DNA of 64,000 nt from Linanthus parryae (lineage: Eukaryota > Streptophyta > Magnoliopsida > Ericales > Polemoniaceae): assembly GCA_023055425.1 (NCBI GenBank), contig JALGPY010000005.1:3249501-3313500 (forward strand). Reading direction: 5' to 3'. Below are positions 17,201-30,407 of the stretch, piece after piece. Position 1 is the stretch's first letter; each line of letters starts with the position of its first letter. Under the pieces are notes generated by a model. It worked only from the letters and a program-made list of their open reading frames with translations. It made no database searches and was not told the DNA's origin. The position numbers were made by a program, and so were the translations under genes.

Positions 17201-19417
17201 GGAAAGTACATAACTTGCAAATGGATTTATGTCTTTATGACCTTGAACAGTTGTCAGGTGAAGCAACGAATCCCAAAAAGCTCTTTTCCAAGCCCATTGT
17301 TACTAGTAATCAAGCAATGAACCCTAGAGTTGCTATATTACATGCTGGAAATTATCAAAGACCTTCCTTATTAGTCTCCATTCAAACAGGCTACAGCACA
17401 CAGTTATTGACAAGCTCTCAAATTTATCACTTACCTTCAGCAGAATAAGACCCTTCCCTTTCACCCCCATGTATTCCTATCTCAAAGCTGAAATCAACAA
17501 GCTAACCCACCATACCAATAGTTAAATGCTGCCTGAAAATCTCTGAAGGCTGTAAGGTGTTTGTTTTTTGGCTTAATAGTGTGGGATTTGAGAGTGCTAG
17601 GATTGTTAGTGATGGGATTGTTAATACTGAGTGTAGCTTAAGGATAGTGTTTGTTTCACCATGGGATTGAACTAAAATTTATTATAAGATGACCAATCAG
17701 TTCCTTGTATTAACAAAATTCACCAAATAAAATTATGAGTTGTACTATTTGTCCTCCATTTTCAATACCTGGTCCTACTAGGTATTGGAATAGTCTCACG
17801 TTGGTGGATTGGAGTGGGCCCAACTCAAGCCAATCCCTTCGAGTATTTTGCAACAAACACCACCTTGACTCTTAATCCCATCCCATCCCAAAACCAAACA
17901 GGGCCTAAAGGTTACTGGGTGGGACTCAGCCTATAAATTATCTTTTGTCTAGTTTTTATTTCAACATCGGATGCAAATCTCTCCACTGTTAGTAGCCTGT
18001 TTTTCTGAGATTGGCATTCACCTTTTTTTTAAGAGGGGCTACAAAATCGTTTAAAAATTCAGTCAGTAGAGAAACCTTTTTATTCGAAATGCAAACAGTA
18101 TCAGCCCTACACCTAGACAAGCTAGTACACTACCAATTGACTGTTGTACAGCTTGATAGAGATCAACACAAACCTTCTCAGTAAAAAGATCTAGGTTTAT
18201 CAATGTAAACCTCAAATTGGAGCTTAAGCTGCAAAAAATTTTGCGGATTTATGACCATAATAGGAGAAAGAAATAATCTACAGGAAACTGTTCAATTAAT
18301 ATCCAATCGTCACTGCAATACCCTTCAATTACAAGATTGTAACCACACCATCAAAAGGCTTGTTAATAGTCTCTCCAGGAAGCAGCTGCACCAGAACATG
18401 GCAGACAAGCTGTCATATTTTTCACTCCTTTTCAACAGAATAAGACCCTTCCCCACCCCCTGAACAGCCCTCTCCATAGATAAAGAAAGCAGAAGAATCA
18501 ATGGTATCCACCACTCAATCATTGTTTGCCGCCTCAGTGAATATTCCCACAGGCCAAGCAAGCGAATTGGAACCCACCCACAAATAGTCGGCCGTCAAAT
18601 CGTCTTTTATGTTATCCACTCATTCTTTCTTTTACAGTTTATGTGCAAACTTTTAGACTGTAAGCATAAGTTGTTTACAATTCGTGCTTTGAATTCAACT
18701 TTCTAAGGAGATTGCCAATATCCTTAAAGATATCAGTCCAGAGGTGTACAATTTGGGTTTTGGCCGAATTAAAAAGTGTTTGATTCAATGAATTTGAAAC
18801 TATTCTTTTACATGATTTATAAAACTTTTTGACATAGAGCCCTCACGCAGTACATGTTCGCTGACAGTGCGGTGCGTACACTTTGAGAGTTGACTCATAA
18901 CTCTCAGCAGTATGGATTTTACTGACATCACGCCCCGAATACCAGACATCGGTTATCATACCGTTGGTGCACAATGTCAGTAAAATCAATAATATTGGTG
19001 CACGATTTGAGTTAAACCAATACCGTGGAGGTTCTCTGTCAATTCTAATAGTGCATGTATCGCACTGTTAGCGAACATATACTGCATAGGGGTTATATGT
19101 CGTAGTTCTAATATGTAAGGCTTCATAATATGGCTTTCCACTTTCCACTCGCGAAGATCATGGTCCTGATCTGCTTATTTGTTCAGATTAAGGGCAGCTG
19201 GATTAAGCCCGGTGCTGCTGTCATCGATGTCGGAACAAACTCTGTAGATGATCCTAGCCGGAAATCTGGATATCGACTGGTCGGTGATGTGGATTTCGAG
19301 GAAGCCTCTAAGGTAGCCGGATGGATAACTCCGGTCCCCGGTGGTGTTGGCCCAATGACTGTTGCAATGCTACTGCAAAATACCTTGGAGGGTGCCAAGC
19401 GAGTGATCGGAAAATAA
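14253..19417 (+). CDS. FOLD: Bifunctional methylenetetrahydrofolate dehydrogenase/cyclohydrolase
   Basis: Exons are 14253-14345, 15459-15642, 16607-16764, 16863-17075 and 19187-19417, giving 292 residues. The enzyme interconverts 5,10-methylene-, 5,10-methenyl- and 10-formyl-tetrahydrofolate using NADP in one-carbon metabolism. Seen: [17 protein letters not shown] at the N terminus; the catalytic pair in SYVSMKRK (Tyr49 and Lys53); the dinucleotide-binding segment [14 protein letters not shown] at about residues 164-177; SRT near the cofactor site; and the signature [10 protein letters not shown] at residues 265-274. The protein starts directly with the catalytic domain and lacks an obvious transit peptide, which suggests the cytosolic form. 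Introns 1 and 4 are long and carry MITEs at 14976-15369, 17556-17905 and 18831-19101. The gene ends 223 bp from the convergent GH3 gene. Confidence 0.95.
14577..14660 (+). other. USE-like motif and associated dispersed repeat in FOLD intron 1
   Basis: The sequence gtcccacatcgg at about 14583 matches the Upstream Sequence Element of plant snRNA promoters (RTCCCACATCG). It is followed by an AT-rich tract and gttactcccctcattgccaa. A sequence very similar to that tail (ctactcccctcattcccaat) is at about 5532. No snRNA gene follows, so this is probably a dispersed repeat rather than an active promoter. Confidence 0.45.
14976..15369. mobile_element. Tourist-like MITE in FOLD intron 1 (family A, copy 1)
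   Basis: A 394-bp element is flanked by TAA on both sides (14973-14975, 15370-15372). Its ends are GGCTCCGTTTAGTTGG and, complemented, GGCTCTGTTTGGATTT. The interior has a simple (ACC)n-like segment (cacctccaccaccaataacc). The same family lies in opposite orientation at 44456-44836, upstream of the RALF gene. Confidence 0.8.
17240..17550. repeat. Diverged duplicated segment in FOLD intron 4 (copy 1)
   Basis: This stretch shares colinear blocks with about 18340-18560, most clearly cagaataagacccttccc, followed by a pyrimidine-rich tract and further weaker similarity. No coding function is visible. It is either an old local duplication or two copies of an unclassified dispersed repeat. Confidence 0.4.
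17556..17905. mobile_element. Probable Tourist-like MITE in FOLD intron 4
   Basis: About 350 bp is bounded by TAA at 17553-17555 and 17906-17908. The ends are GGTGTTTGTTTTTTGGCTT and, complemented, GGCCCTGTTTGGTTTTGGG, an imperfect match typical of aged PIF/Harbinger-derived MITEs. It contains no coding sequence. Confidence 0.55.
18831..19101. mobile_element. MITE with ~45-bp inverted ends in FOLD intron 4
   Basis: The left end has acatgttcgctgacagtgcg and the right end, complemented, has atatgttcgctaacagtgcg, within arms of about 45 bp beginning gacata. The right end lies about 85 bp upstream of the exon 5 splice acceptor. The superfamily is not assigned. Confidence 0.65.
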
Positions 19418-19640
19418 ATTGTCAGATGAAATTTTCTGTACGTTGTTTGTTCAACGCATTCAATAAGTATCGCACTCTGAACAGGATCTTGTTTTCCTCA
19501 GGATGATAGAAAAATATTGATAATTTGCAATAGATTGCTGCATGATACATGATAGATGATACACTTGAATGTCACATACACTTATTACTACATTCAGGAG
19601 CAGAAACTGAAAGCTGATTAGGTAGGTTTTCTGCTTACAT

Positions 19641-21860
19641 TCATGGCTTCCATGCAGGATCTCTAGGGCTAAAGAAGCAATCCTTGACATTCGAGTCGAG
19701 CAGCTTCAACGCCGCGCTCGATTTGATGCACCTCGGGGTTTTGTACTGGTTGATCGATCCCCCTTTCTCGATGAACAGATCCATCAGAGCTTCAAAAGTC
19801 CCTGGCAAGACGACACGGATCTCGAGCGGGCCCACCGACTTGTCGTTCGTGCGGCAACGCCTGTAGATATAATCGAGCTCTTCTTCGACTGCGATGCAAC
19901 ATTCTTGGAACACGTGCGAGTTCAGCGTCGTTGCCGTCGACGACACCAATAAGGATGACGATAGGGATGTTGCGCAGTATACAATCTCCCAATAGAGCAC
20001 GTAGTGACCGGGCACGGACGACGTGTCGGCGAAGCTTGTGTATTCTGTGAGGAGCACGTTGAAAGGTTCTAGAAGCTTCTTCGCCTTGGTCACGCTCTTG
20101 TGCAAATCCTCTTCATTGGTCTTGTCGTTGTCGATGCTGAGCAAGACGTTTCTTCTGCAAATGAACCTGAACTGCGGCGCTTTGTTGTGGAATCCCGTCA
20201 CTTGCAGGACGTCGCCGATTCTGTACCGATTCAACCCTGAAACACCCACGCAAATCAGATACAGGGCTTGTTTAGTACCAACTGAAAATCTAAATAATCA
20301 GTTGAAATTTTTTTAGAAAAAATAAGATGGCTGAAAATTTAAAATAGCTGAAGATTCTAAATATGTTTGGTATGAGATTAAATCTGCAAAATGTGAGAGC
20401 ATCTGTAAGTTTGGGGATTAAATAATCTGCAGACATTTGGCTCAAAACATATTTTAATCGTAATTGCAAAACAGTGAAATAAACACGATTAGATTAAAAT
20501 GACTGGTACCGGCGAATGTCGTAACCACAAGCTCATAGTAGCAACCGAGCTTGACATCGACCAAATCGACGAGAATGTCCTTGGACACGTCATCCTCGTC
20601 GGCTTCCACGTCAGACACCTCACCCAATGGGATGAACTCAAAATACCCCATATTTGGCAAGAGGGTGAACGCCACGTCAGCAGGGGGACTCAAAGGTTTC
20701 AAATTGACGCCAAAGTAACATTCAGAGGAAGCATACATGGTACACACCAAAGGCAATTTCCCATCACTGTAATACTCTAAGGATGGTATGTATTGTGCCA
20801 TGGACCCTGTGACCACTGCCTCAATGTACTTAGCCCTAGGCCAAAGTCTACACACTATCCCCTTCCAGGACCGGTCCCCACAAATGTCCTCGATCTCGTC
20901 GGCCAATTGTGGGTCTGGGGACGAGAGCACAGCCAACATGGCCGACCGGCATTCGGGGTCGGTCACGTTGGGGCCCAATTGGCCCGTCCGGATATCGTGG
21001 CACATGTTGGGCCAGAACCGTTCGAGGTAGGAGAACGAGCGGAGAAGGGCGGAAGCAAAGACGGCTCCGAGCCGCAGAACCTGTCTGCGGTGGACTAATC
21101 CGGCTAGCAATTGGCAATACATGCTTTGGTTGTTGTCGTAACATAATATGGTTTGGTTCGGGCTCGTCAGGTCGTTGTAAGGGTCTTGTGGGCGGCACTT
21201 GAAATGTTTGCTCTTGTAATAGCTCGTGAGAACGGTTCGAGCTGGTAAGCCACACGGCGTGGTCATCTCTGCTTTCACGAAATATAGAAACAGTGTCTTC
21301 CCCTCGTCTAGACCCGGTACATACCTGCAACAAACGTTCTATGTTAATTTATTTTGAAAAATATGAATATTAAACATTTGCAGGTAGAGGTTTAAATTCA
21401 AAATCATAAAACTAGAGACTGCAGAATACAACCAATTCTATAAGCTAAAATGACAAGCCAATGCAGTCTTATTCAAGTGCGGAGGCGTGTGGAGGCATGT
21501 GGTATACATGCTCCTTAACTTTTCAAAAATTCCACAAGTAATTGTGTGACAAAAATACCCCCAATATATAAATATAACAAGTGTGCCCATGTTTTTTCAC
21601 TTGTATACCTAAAAGTACATATAAATTTGTGTCACGGCGGTTTCAGTTTTCTGGCTTTCCCCGATATACCGAAGTTTTATGACTTTTCAAGATTATAAAA
21701 GATGAGAGAAATGTTAATTAACTGGTTAATGATTGGCATGATGAGATTATATAGAAAGGTTCGACGGTCAAGATCTTCTGCTATTGATGGCATCATCTTT
21801 GGCTCTCCAGCTGAAGTCCCTGAACTGCAAATACACAACAAAAGCTTCAGCAACTAAAGA

Positions 21861-21949
<89 letters not shown>

Positions 21950-22254
21950 CTGCACAGCATCTCAGTTATGGGATGGCCAGTAATGAGGGAGGAGTCTTCA
22001 CCATTAGCAATCCTCTGGATATAGGGACGAATGCTATCATACGTCGTGACAGGAACGCGTCGCTTAAACTCAGAAACTAAATCTTTCGACGATGATCGGT
22101 TCTTAGGCATGTACTTGATCAAATACTCAGTCTCACCATTCCTATCTAAAATCTCTCTCAAAAGACTCTCTTGAACTTGATCAGCATTCATTGTTAGTTT
22201 CTCAAGCTCTTTCAATGCCTCCTTCCCTTTGTACTCTAATTTCTTACCATCCAT
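19641..22254 (-). CDS. GH3 acyl acid-amido synthetase, group II (auxin-conjugating type)
   Basis: Minus-strand exons are 22254-21950, 21824-21723, 21324-20510 and 20236-19641, giving 605 residues, a normal GH3 length. GH3 enzymes adenylate a plant-hormone carboxylate with ATP and couple it to an amino acid, typically IAA to Asp or Glu in group II, lowering free auxin. The three nucleotide-binding motifs are present: [10 protein letters not shown] from residue 102 (split across the exon 1/2 junction), YASSECYFG at 333-341 and RYRIGD at 411-416. The YASSECYFG form is the group II variant as I know the family. The acyl and amino-acid substrates cannot be proved by eye. Exon 2 is a 102-nt micro-exon and easy to miss. 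Intron 1 is 125 nt, 84 nt of it a CT repeat starting just after the donor. No frame damage is seen. Confidence 0.94.
20280..20470. other. AT-rich insertion-like tract in GH3 intron 3
   Basis: Intron 3 (20237-20509) starts a stretch with ggcttgtttagtaccaactg, followed by several copies of the words gctgaaaat and gctgaagat. This resembles a decayed MITE, but I could not define clear ends or a target duplication. Confidence 0.25.
21864..21947. repeat. (GA)42 microsatellite in GH3 intron 1
   Basis: An uninterrupted 84-nt GA run on the plus strand reads as CT on the GH3 sense strand. It begins two nucleotides after the intron's GT donor and fills two thirds of the 125-nt intron. Confidence 0.97.
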
Positions 22255-23053
22255 GGTTTGTTTGAGGACTATTTTGAAACAAAACCCTAAACCAAAACCA
22301 CTCCCTTCTTATGTAGAACACACTATATGGGATGGTCTTATTTATACAGTAAACTCTGAAGGACCTGACTCGTCTGTTTGGCAGCTTTCTTTCTGAGTAA
22401 ATGCTTTCATCAGCAATGCGAGGAACATTTTCCAATTTTCGTACTAAAAAAGCATGTTTGTAAATGCAAATGAAAAGTAAGTGCACTTTCAATGTACCCC
22501 CACTTGTCCCTCGACAAGATTGAGTTCGTTTAGCACCATGATTGTCCGCACTTTCCTCTTTTCTTTTCTTGTCTCCAAATATAATTCTCTCTGTGGAAAA
22601 AGGTGGGGAAAACTGAAATCACATTTCTTCTTTTATCGCATCAATTCGAAATCTCATTTTTGTTTTGCGAGGAAAAAATAGAATCCGACAATGCATGTAA
22701 AGAAAAGCGGAAAACCTACTTGTTCCACGTTCGTGAAAGCTACACTAGCGGTTTAAAATTCGGTTGGGGGGGCATAACTGGTACAGAAGCAAGTTGCAAG
22801 CATCGAAAATGCTCAAGTAGTACAAATTATTGAGAAAAGAGACATCTATATGCCGATCTTTTTTATGGTTGCTTTAGTAATCAGCTAATTCGGAAGAGTT
22901 TAGGTTGTATTGGTAATTGATGGTTTGTTCGTGAAATATTATAGAACGAATCATGAACATTAGCTTAAGAGATCACCAAAGTGTGACAATTACCAACAAC
23001 GACCAGAGGTCTTCTTAAACCTATGTCTTCATCTCATTGAAAAAGGAGATTAA

Positions 23054-23141
23054 GTCCCTTCAAAGGCATTCGATAAAATTGGAACAATATAGAGAAGATT
23101 AGCATTGCTGATGACACGTAATCAAGACAAACGAGACTGTG
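23054..23141 (+). pseudogene. U6 snRNA pseudogene
   Basis: The sequence follows the highly conserved U6 snRNA: gtcccttc at the 5' end, then cattcgataaaattggaac, agagaagattagcat and tgatgacacg. It has scattered substitutions in the 5' stem and lacks the cccctgcgcaa block before the catalytic ISL region. No Upstream Sequence Element or properly spaced TATA box precedes it and no T-run terminator follows, so it is a decayed copy. Confidence 0.82.
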
Positions 23142-23404
23142 ATACAAACGATATATCAGTAAAACGAATATGATTAAATCATGGGTTACATAAACCTTTT
23201 CTCCTTTTTTGGGGAGAGTATAAATCACAAGAGAAATGTGCGTCAGCAGAAAAAACAAACATCCTTATCTACAACAAAGAGATGTCGGAAGTGGAACAGT
23301 GTCGCTGTCACTTTCTTTGGAACATGAAGTACTAAAATAATGCCAATTTCCACAACGTTGGTGCTCGCCGCATCCACTTTCCATGTCACACCACTTTGTG
23401 ACAA

Positions 23405-24380
23405 TGGCTGAGAAAGCAAAAAAAAGGTATCGATCCATTAGCTTATGTTTTTACGTGTTTCCATTGCTTCAAAGAATTATTCGGGTGACCTTGAATTAGT
23501 TGCGGAGTCAACAACCTTAAACAAACGACGCAAAAAACAAATTATGTATTTTTTTTAATGTACTAGTGAAATAATATGAGCTCAGCTGAAATATTTGTGT
23601 ATTTCACATACAAATATATTATATATATATATATATATGATTAAAAGTCATAATAATATGGGATAAAAGTGAGGGTGACAATTTCTACCACTTGCCCCTT
23701 AGAGCATCTCCAACAGATGGAGAAAAACGTTCTTTGGACTATATTTAGGCCAGTTTTGTCAAAAAACAGCTCCAACAGCTGGTGTATAAGCTGGCCTAAA
23801 TTTATACCAGCTTAGTTTTTGGACAAAACTAAAGACTACTATTCACTGGTGGAAAACATTAAAAGATTCAAGTTTAATCTGGAGCCACTGATTGTTTGAT
23901 GATGACAACTAAAAAGTAATAAAAAAAATGATGGTGGCTTATATTTAGGGCTATTGCTGGAGCAACAACTCAAAAAGTGTAGGAGTAAAATTTAAGACAG
24001 GAACAAATTTAGTCCAAAGAACGTTTTGTTGTTGGAGATGCTCTTAGTCCCTCTGCCATTGCGCTGAATCAAGTGACATATGGTTCTGACATTTGATATC
24101 GGCTAAGAACTATTTACAACTATGGGACATGTTAACGAGTGGCTGAAAAAGCAAGAAAGGGTCGTGGTCCATCAGCTTATGTTTATGTGTTTCCATTACT
24201 TGAAAAATTATCTGGTGATTAAATCAAGTGACAACGTTATTTTCCTCCTCCCCTGCTAGAACCATATGGCTAGAACAGTTAAACAACTGACTAAGAAAGC
24301 AGAAATTAGTCGTAGTCCGTTAGCATATGTCTTGCACATTTTCAAAATTGCACGAAATATCAAGTCAAAGTAACATTGTT
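23405..24380. repeat. Three diverged direct repeats of ~90 bp
   Basis: Blocks starting near 23405, 24137 and 24288 share the ordered words ctgagaaagcaa/ctgaaaaagcaa/ctaagaaagcag, then ccattagcttatgtttt/ccatcagcttatgttta/ccgttagcatatgtctt, then a fragment of gtgtttccatt(g/a)ctt in the first two. The MITE at 23702-24043 separates the first copy from the other two. No function is apparent. Confidence 0.6.
23702..24043. mobile_element. PIF/Harbinger-like MITE (GAGCATCTCCAACA ends)
   Basis: A 342-bp element has inverted ends GAGCATCTCCAACAgatgg and, complemented, GAGCATCTCCAACAacaaa, flanked by TTA at 23699-23701 and 24044-24046. The inverted similarity continues inward with acgttctttggacta on the left against its complement on the right. 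It is non-coding. Confidence 0.88.
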
Positions 24381-25750
24381 GTTCTGATAATAGTTATTAT
24401 TACGTGTTTTCAGTTCTACAATAACAAGAATTATTTAAAATTATTTCATGAATCAAGTGACAGTGTGTTTCTGATCAGATTAGGGATCGCATTGTTCTAC
24501 TTGCATAAAGGTGAAATAGGAATGGTATATATTGGACAAACATGGCGTGCCACTACTCAAATCATGTTGTACTCCATTAATGATGTGTACCTCTCCTTTT
24601 AGAAGCAACCTCTCTCTCACACTTAGGTCATCAACCACAAGCATCATACTCTACCATTGTATCACCTTATCCATATAAGAGAGCACTTACACTTTCTCAA
24701 AAAAAGAGAGCACTTAAAATTACAACATGATTCCCATTTGATTATAGTCTTGTATTTATAGAATCTTATTATACATCCTTTTGATATGCGGTTTCCAATG
24801 TTTCGTCCTTTGTTTGAGCTCCAAAACATCTCACAATGTAAATAAATGTCTTCTTTACTTATATGTTATCGAGTGGTTTCTTTGTATCTATTTCATTGTA
24901 CCAATCTGATCAAACCTGAGCTTTCTATCTATTTCAGTGTACTACACGAGTATGAATCGATAACGTCTGATACAATTTAATTCTCGTAAACCCGACATTG
25001 TCGAGTCTGTCGACAACCAATTTACTGCTATGATTTCTAAAACTATAAGGCATGCATCTGGATAGGGAGGCTTAATAAACAACAAAGAGGGACAGTAAAC
25101 AACATAATTGGGCATCTTTAGAGACAAAGTGTGTCATGGAATGAAACCCACCATTGAAAAGGCCTAACTTTTAACATGAGGGCATATAACATACCAGCTT
25201 TTCAAGTGGTATAGCCAAAATTGCATACTACGATAACAATAGCAACCAAACATGTAGTGAACCCCTGACCCCTTGCACCACTTGACTATCAGCTTTTCTG
25301 GGCAAAAGTTTGCATGGCAGCAGGAAAAATCGATGTAGAAACTCGCAAATGTTTCTACTATTCAACGTCACCGACAGGAAAAGAACGGCTATGCTTCAAA
25401 GTATATGAAATAAGTTGTAATGTTCTGCTGTTTGCAAGCTAGTTCTTAGCAGTAGATGATAACTCAGTCTCATTTTAGCGTGAGACAAGGCAAAGTTTAT
25501 CAACCTTACAACAGCTAACAAAGTAGAAGTTTTAAGAGGTTTCTGATAAAATAGACGTCCAATGAACTCAAAAGTTGTTTGTCCGACTGAAGTTGTGAAC
25601 TGAGCTCACTTAACAATTCATATCATCGCCAAGATGAAAAATTTAACACAAACAAACTGTCATGAACTGTTACTACTAGATAAGGTGCAGAAACACAAAA
25701 TATTTCTTAGAAGCATTATCTCCAACTTGGCCCTCTCCCTAGAAATTCAT

Positions 25751-26826
25751 CTACTGTTGTCGAAGTTCAACTTTCTTCTTCTGCCAGAGGCGATCAATTG
25801 CGCTGTCAGCGTCTCCCTGCGATATGATAAGTAATTATTAGAGGTAAAAAAAAGCATTCTTGGAAAAATCCAAGCGGCATTCCCATTGGATAAAAATGGC
25901 TCCACCAATGGGGGCTACATCATCGCTTACACAGATCTACCTACTTGAGTAGTTATATTTGCAATGTGAAGCACTGAAATATGGAAATTGTGTTGTATTT
26001 GTGGTAATGAACTCGTATTTAGAGAATGCTAAGCAAATAAATTGATGGGGACGTGCAAGCATGAGTAAGAACTGCTTTAAAGCTTCAGCCCACTCTTACC
26101 TACTTGAGTAATTATATTTGTAATGTGAAGCACTGAATAGGGAAATTTTATCGTACTTGTATTGATGAACTCATGTTTAGAGAATACTAAGCAAATAAAT
26201 AGATGGGGACGTGCAAGTATGAGTAAGAATTGCTTTAAACCTTCAAACCCTCTCTTATCTTCATGTCAGTCTACGCATAATTCTACAGCCCATTGGTGAT
26301 ATATGACCTCGCATTTTGTGCATTAATGAGTGTCACGCGAGTGCAGTACGGGGGCTACTTGAATCAGAGGAGGGTAGTTTTAGTTAAAACGCATAAATTT
26401 ATTAATTGCTCTCTCCAGTATCTACTCATGCGGTTGTCTCCATAAAAAACTCTCTTCATGTATCAAAGTGTTACTGGTTAAAGGGTAAAACTATTCAACG
26501 TGACTATAAAAACACAGAAAGAAAGAAATCACCAGAAAGACTGGCATACCTGAGCACGAATGAAGCCACAAAGGGCGAAAGTGGAAAATTGACCAGTGTA
26601 AACACCATTCTCATCCAAATGCCCAATGTTTAGCTGTACGGAAGCATGGTCCTTCGCTGTAATCAACCTGTTTGTGGCGGAACTGCCATTTCATAAATAG
26701 AAACAGCTTAGGATACTTTCTCAGGTGAACTATAATATTCATTAGTGGTAGAAACAAGCAAGTACAAGAAAGTTACCATTTCCTGGGGATGTAGAGGTCC
26801 ATGTTTTGGCCTTCATCGTTCTGCAT
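25751..26826 (-). CDS. RPS21: 40S ribosomal protein S21 (eS21)
   Basis: Minus-strand coding exons are 26826-26777, 26682-26550 and 25816-25751, giving 82 residues, the usual eS21 length. It is a component of the small cytosolic ribosomal subunit. Seen: the conserved N terminus [19 protein letters not shown], the central [20 protein letters not shown], and a basic C terminus ending KKKVELRQQ. Both coding introns are GT-AG and the phases join cleanly. A further 1.4-kb intron lies in the 5'-UTR (26836-28221), so transcription starts near 28.3 kb. It is complete, with no missing residues. Confidence 0.97.
25938..26256. repeat. Tandem duplication (~160 bp x 2) in RPS21 intron
   Basis: Unit 1 (25938-26096) and unit 2 (26097-26256) both begin tacctacttgagta and share aatgtgaagcactgaa and gatggggacgtgcaag. 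They differ by scattered substitutions and small indels. They lie inside the intron between the second and third coding exons. Confidence 0.85.
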
Positions 26827-26835
26827 CTTTGTAGC

Positions 26836-28221
26836 CTACAAACAATGCAATAAGTTATGACGTGTAAAAGCTAAAAGACAACATACAGTACAGAGATATG
26901 TTCAATTTGTTCATCAGTATAAAGCCAATCCAGATACAGTGATGCCGATATCTCTACTTAGTTTGTCCATTTCAATTTTTTGTTCCACATTCTACTCCCA
27001 GACTCTAAAGCCCAGCTTATGTGGTAAGAGCAATATAGGAGAGTTCATTAGGTCATTATGCGTTCAATTATTGGTATTGTAGGTCCAAATGAAGATCTTG
27101 CAATGTGTAAAAAAACCATTCTGTTTTTCTTTAGATTATCTATTGAGTTATATTGCTAGGGAGCATGGACACTCCAAAACAGGGGCCGTATCCGTGTCGG
27201 ACACTTGGGATACCTGGACACTCGTACGATTCTCCAAAATAGGTGACAGACACTCCGGCTGGCTTGTCCGAGTATTTTAGAAAATTTTATTATACCGGAC
27301 ACGTGGGGGACACTTTAGGGACACTTAACGAGAGACGACAATTTCCCTATGGTGTTTATTAGACTTTTACACGGGTTGTTTTATGAGATATTTGAACTTT
27401 AAATGGGTTAAAATATAACTTAGCTGAAGTAGATACGATATATTTGATTAATTGATGGCGCTCAATATATGAAAATTGAAAAAAGTTAACTTGTGAACGA
27501 AAAGTCCAATTGAGGTTTTAAGTTCTCAAATGCAACAACTTCAAGAGTATTCCCACACAACTCGTTAAACTCTAACCCACCTGCGCTACTCCTCTTTCTC
27601 TTCTCATTCTTATACTTAATATATGCTTTCTGTGATAATTAAGCTATAAATATAAAGAAGTTGGAACCAATATTTATCATATCTCGTAGTATAAAAATTC
27701 AAAATATATAAAAATGTAATAATAATGTTGACGTATCCGTGCCGAGCCGTATCCTCAATTTTTTTCTTTTAGAGCATGAAGTATCCCGTGTGCATTTCCA
27801 TATCCTTACGGTGCTTCTTATAGTTATTGCTTCTCAAATCCATGAACAGGCAATTGAACTATAACTTCCATTATTATTTGTTTAGCTTACTCTACATGTT
27901 CCTATTCAGGGGCAATTTGATTCAATCAGCCATTTTCATGGAGCAATATGAAGTATTTGACGGATTTAGGGAATGCCAAATTAAGATTTAGAAACAGAAT
28001 CGCCATTTGTACAGGCGCATAGCTGCAAACTCACCATATGCGACTGATACCAAAAGATTGAGAAACAAAATTTACACTTCAAATTTCCGATTAGGTTAAG
28101 AGAAACAATGTACGCCAATATCTGAATCTAACTATCGATATGGTGAGTATGAAAATGCATTAGTCCAATGATATCATATCAACTGAAGTCGGAGAAACAA
28201 CGCATAGAGAGATGTGTTCAC
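26836..28221 (-). other. RPS21 5'-UTR intron, containing a dispersed repeat
   Basis: On the minus strand a donor (tttcacag|gtgaac) at 28222/28221 and an acceptor (tttgtag|gctacaaag) at 26836/26835 define an intron of 1386 nt ending nine bases before the start codon. Between about 27150 and 27790 it contains words such as gtatccgtgtcggacact and gtatccgtgccgagccgta, which look like a dispersed repeat with partly inverted ends. Confidence 0.65.
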
Positions 28222-28261
28222 CTGTGAAAGAAAGAAGGTTCTCCGGCGAAAGAAGGCGGCG

Positions 28262-28400
28262 GCTAGGGTTCTTTGCTTCTCAGAAAGCGCGAGCGAAGGG
28301 TGAGGGTTTTGCTTGTGGACTCGTTTATGTACTTTGAAAAACTAAATATTACTGATGCAGGCCTGAAAAGACTAATATTTATTCGGGCCTTGAAGGCCCA
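28262..28400 (-). promoter_or_regulatory. RPS21 leader and promoter: telo-box-like and site II motifs
   Basis: On the minus strand, site II-type motifs TGGGCC (28395-28400) and AGGCCC (28385-28390) lie upstream of AAAACCCT (28303-28310) and AACCCTAG (28262-28269). This pairing of TGGGCY and telo-box-like motifs is typical of plant ribosomal-protein promoters. The actual transcription start is not visible. Confidence 0.6.
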
Positions 28401-28410
28401 ATATCTCATG

Positions 28411-30407
<1,997 letters not shown>

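Larger units (their letters stand above)
22255..25750. other. Intergenic region between GH3 and RPS21
   Basis: The left end holds the GH3 5'-UTR and promoter. The rest contains the U6 pseudogene (23054), a Tourist-like MITE (23702), an (AT)n run near 23620 and three diverged copies of a ~90-bp sequence (about 23405, 24137 and 24288). No protein-coding gene is recognisable. The right end is the RPS21 3' flank. Confidence 0.5.

Noticed and set aside
20793..21202. Open frames on the plus strand opposite GH3 exon 3
   Set aside because: Shadows of the GC-rich GH3 coding exon in other frames.
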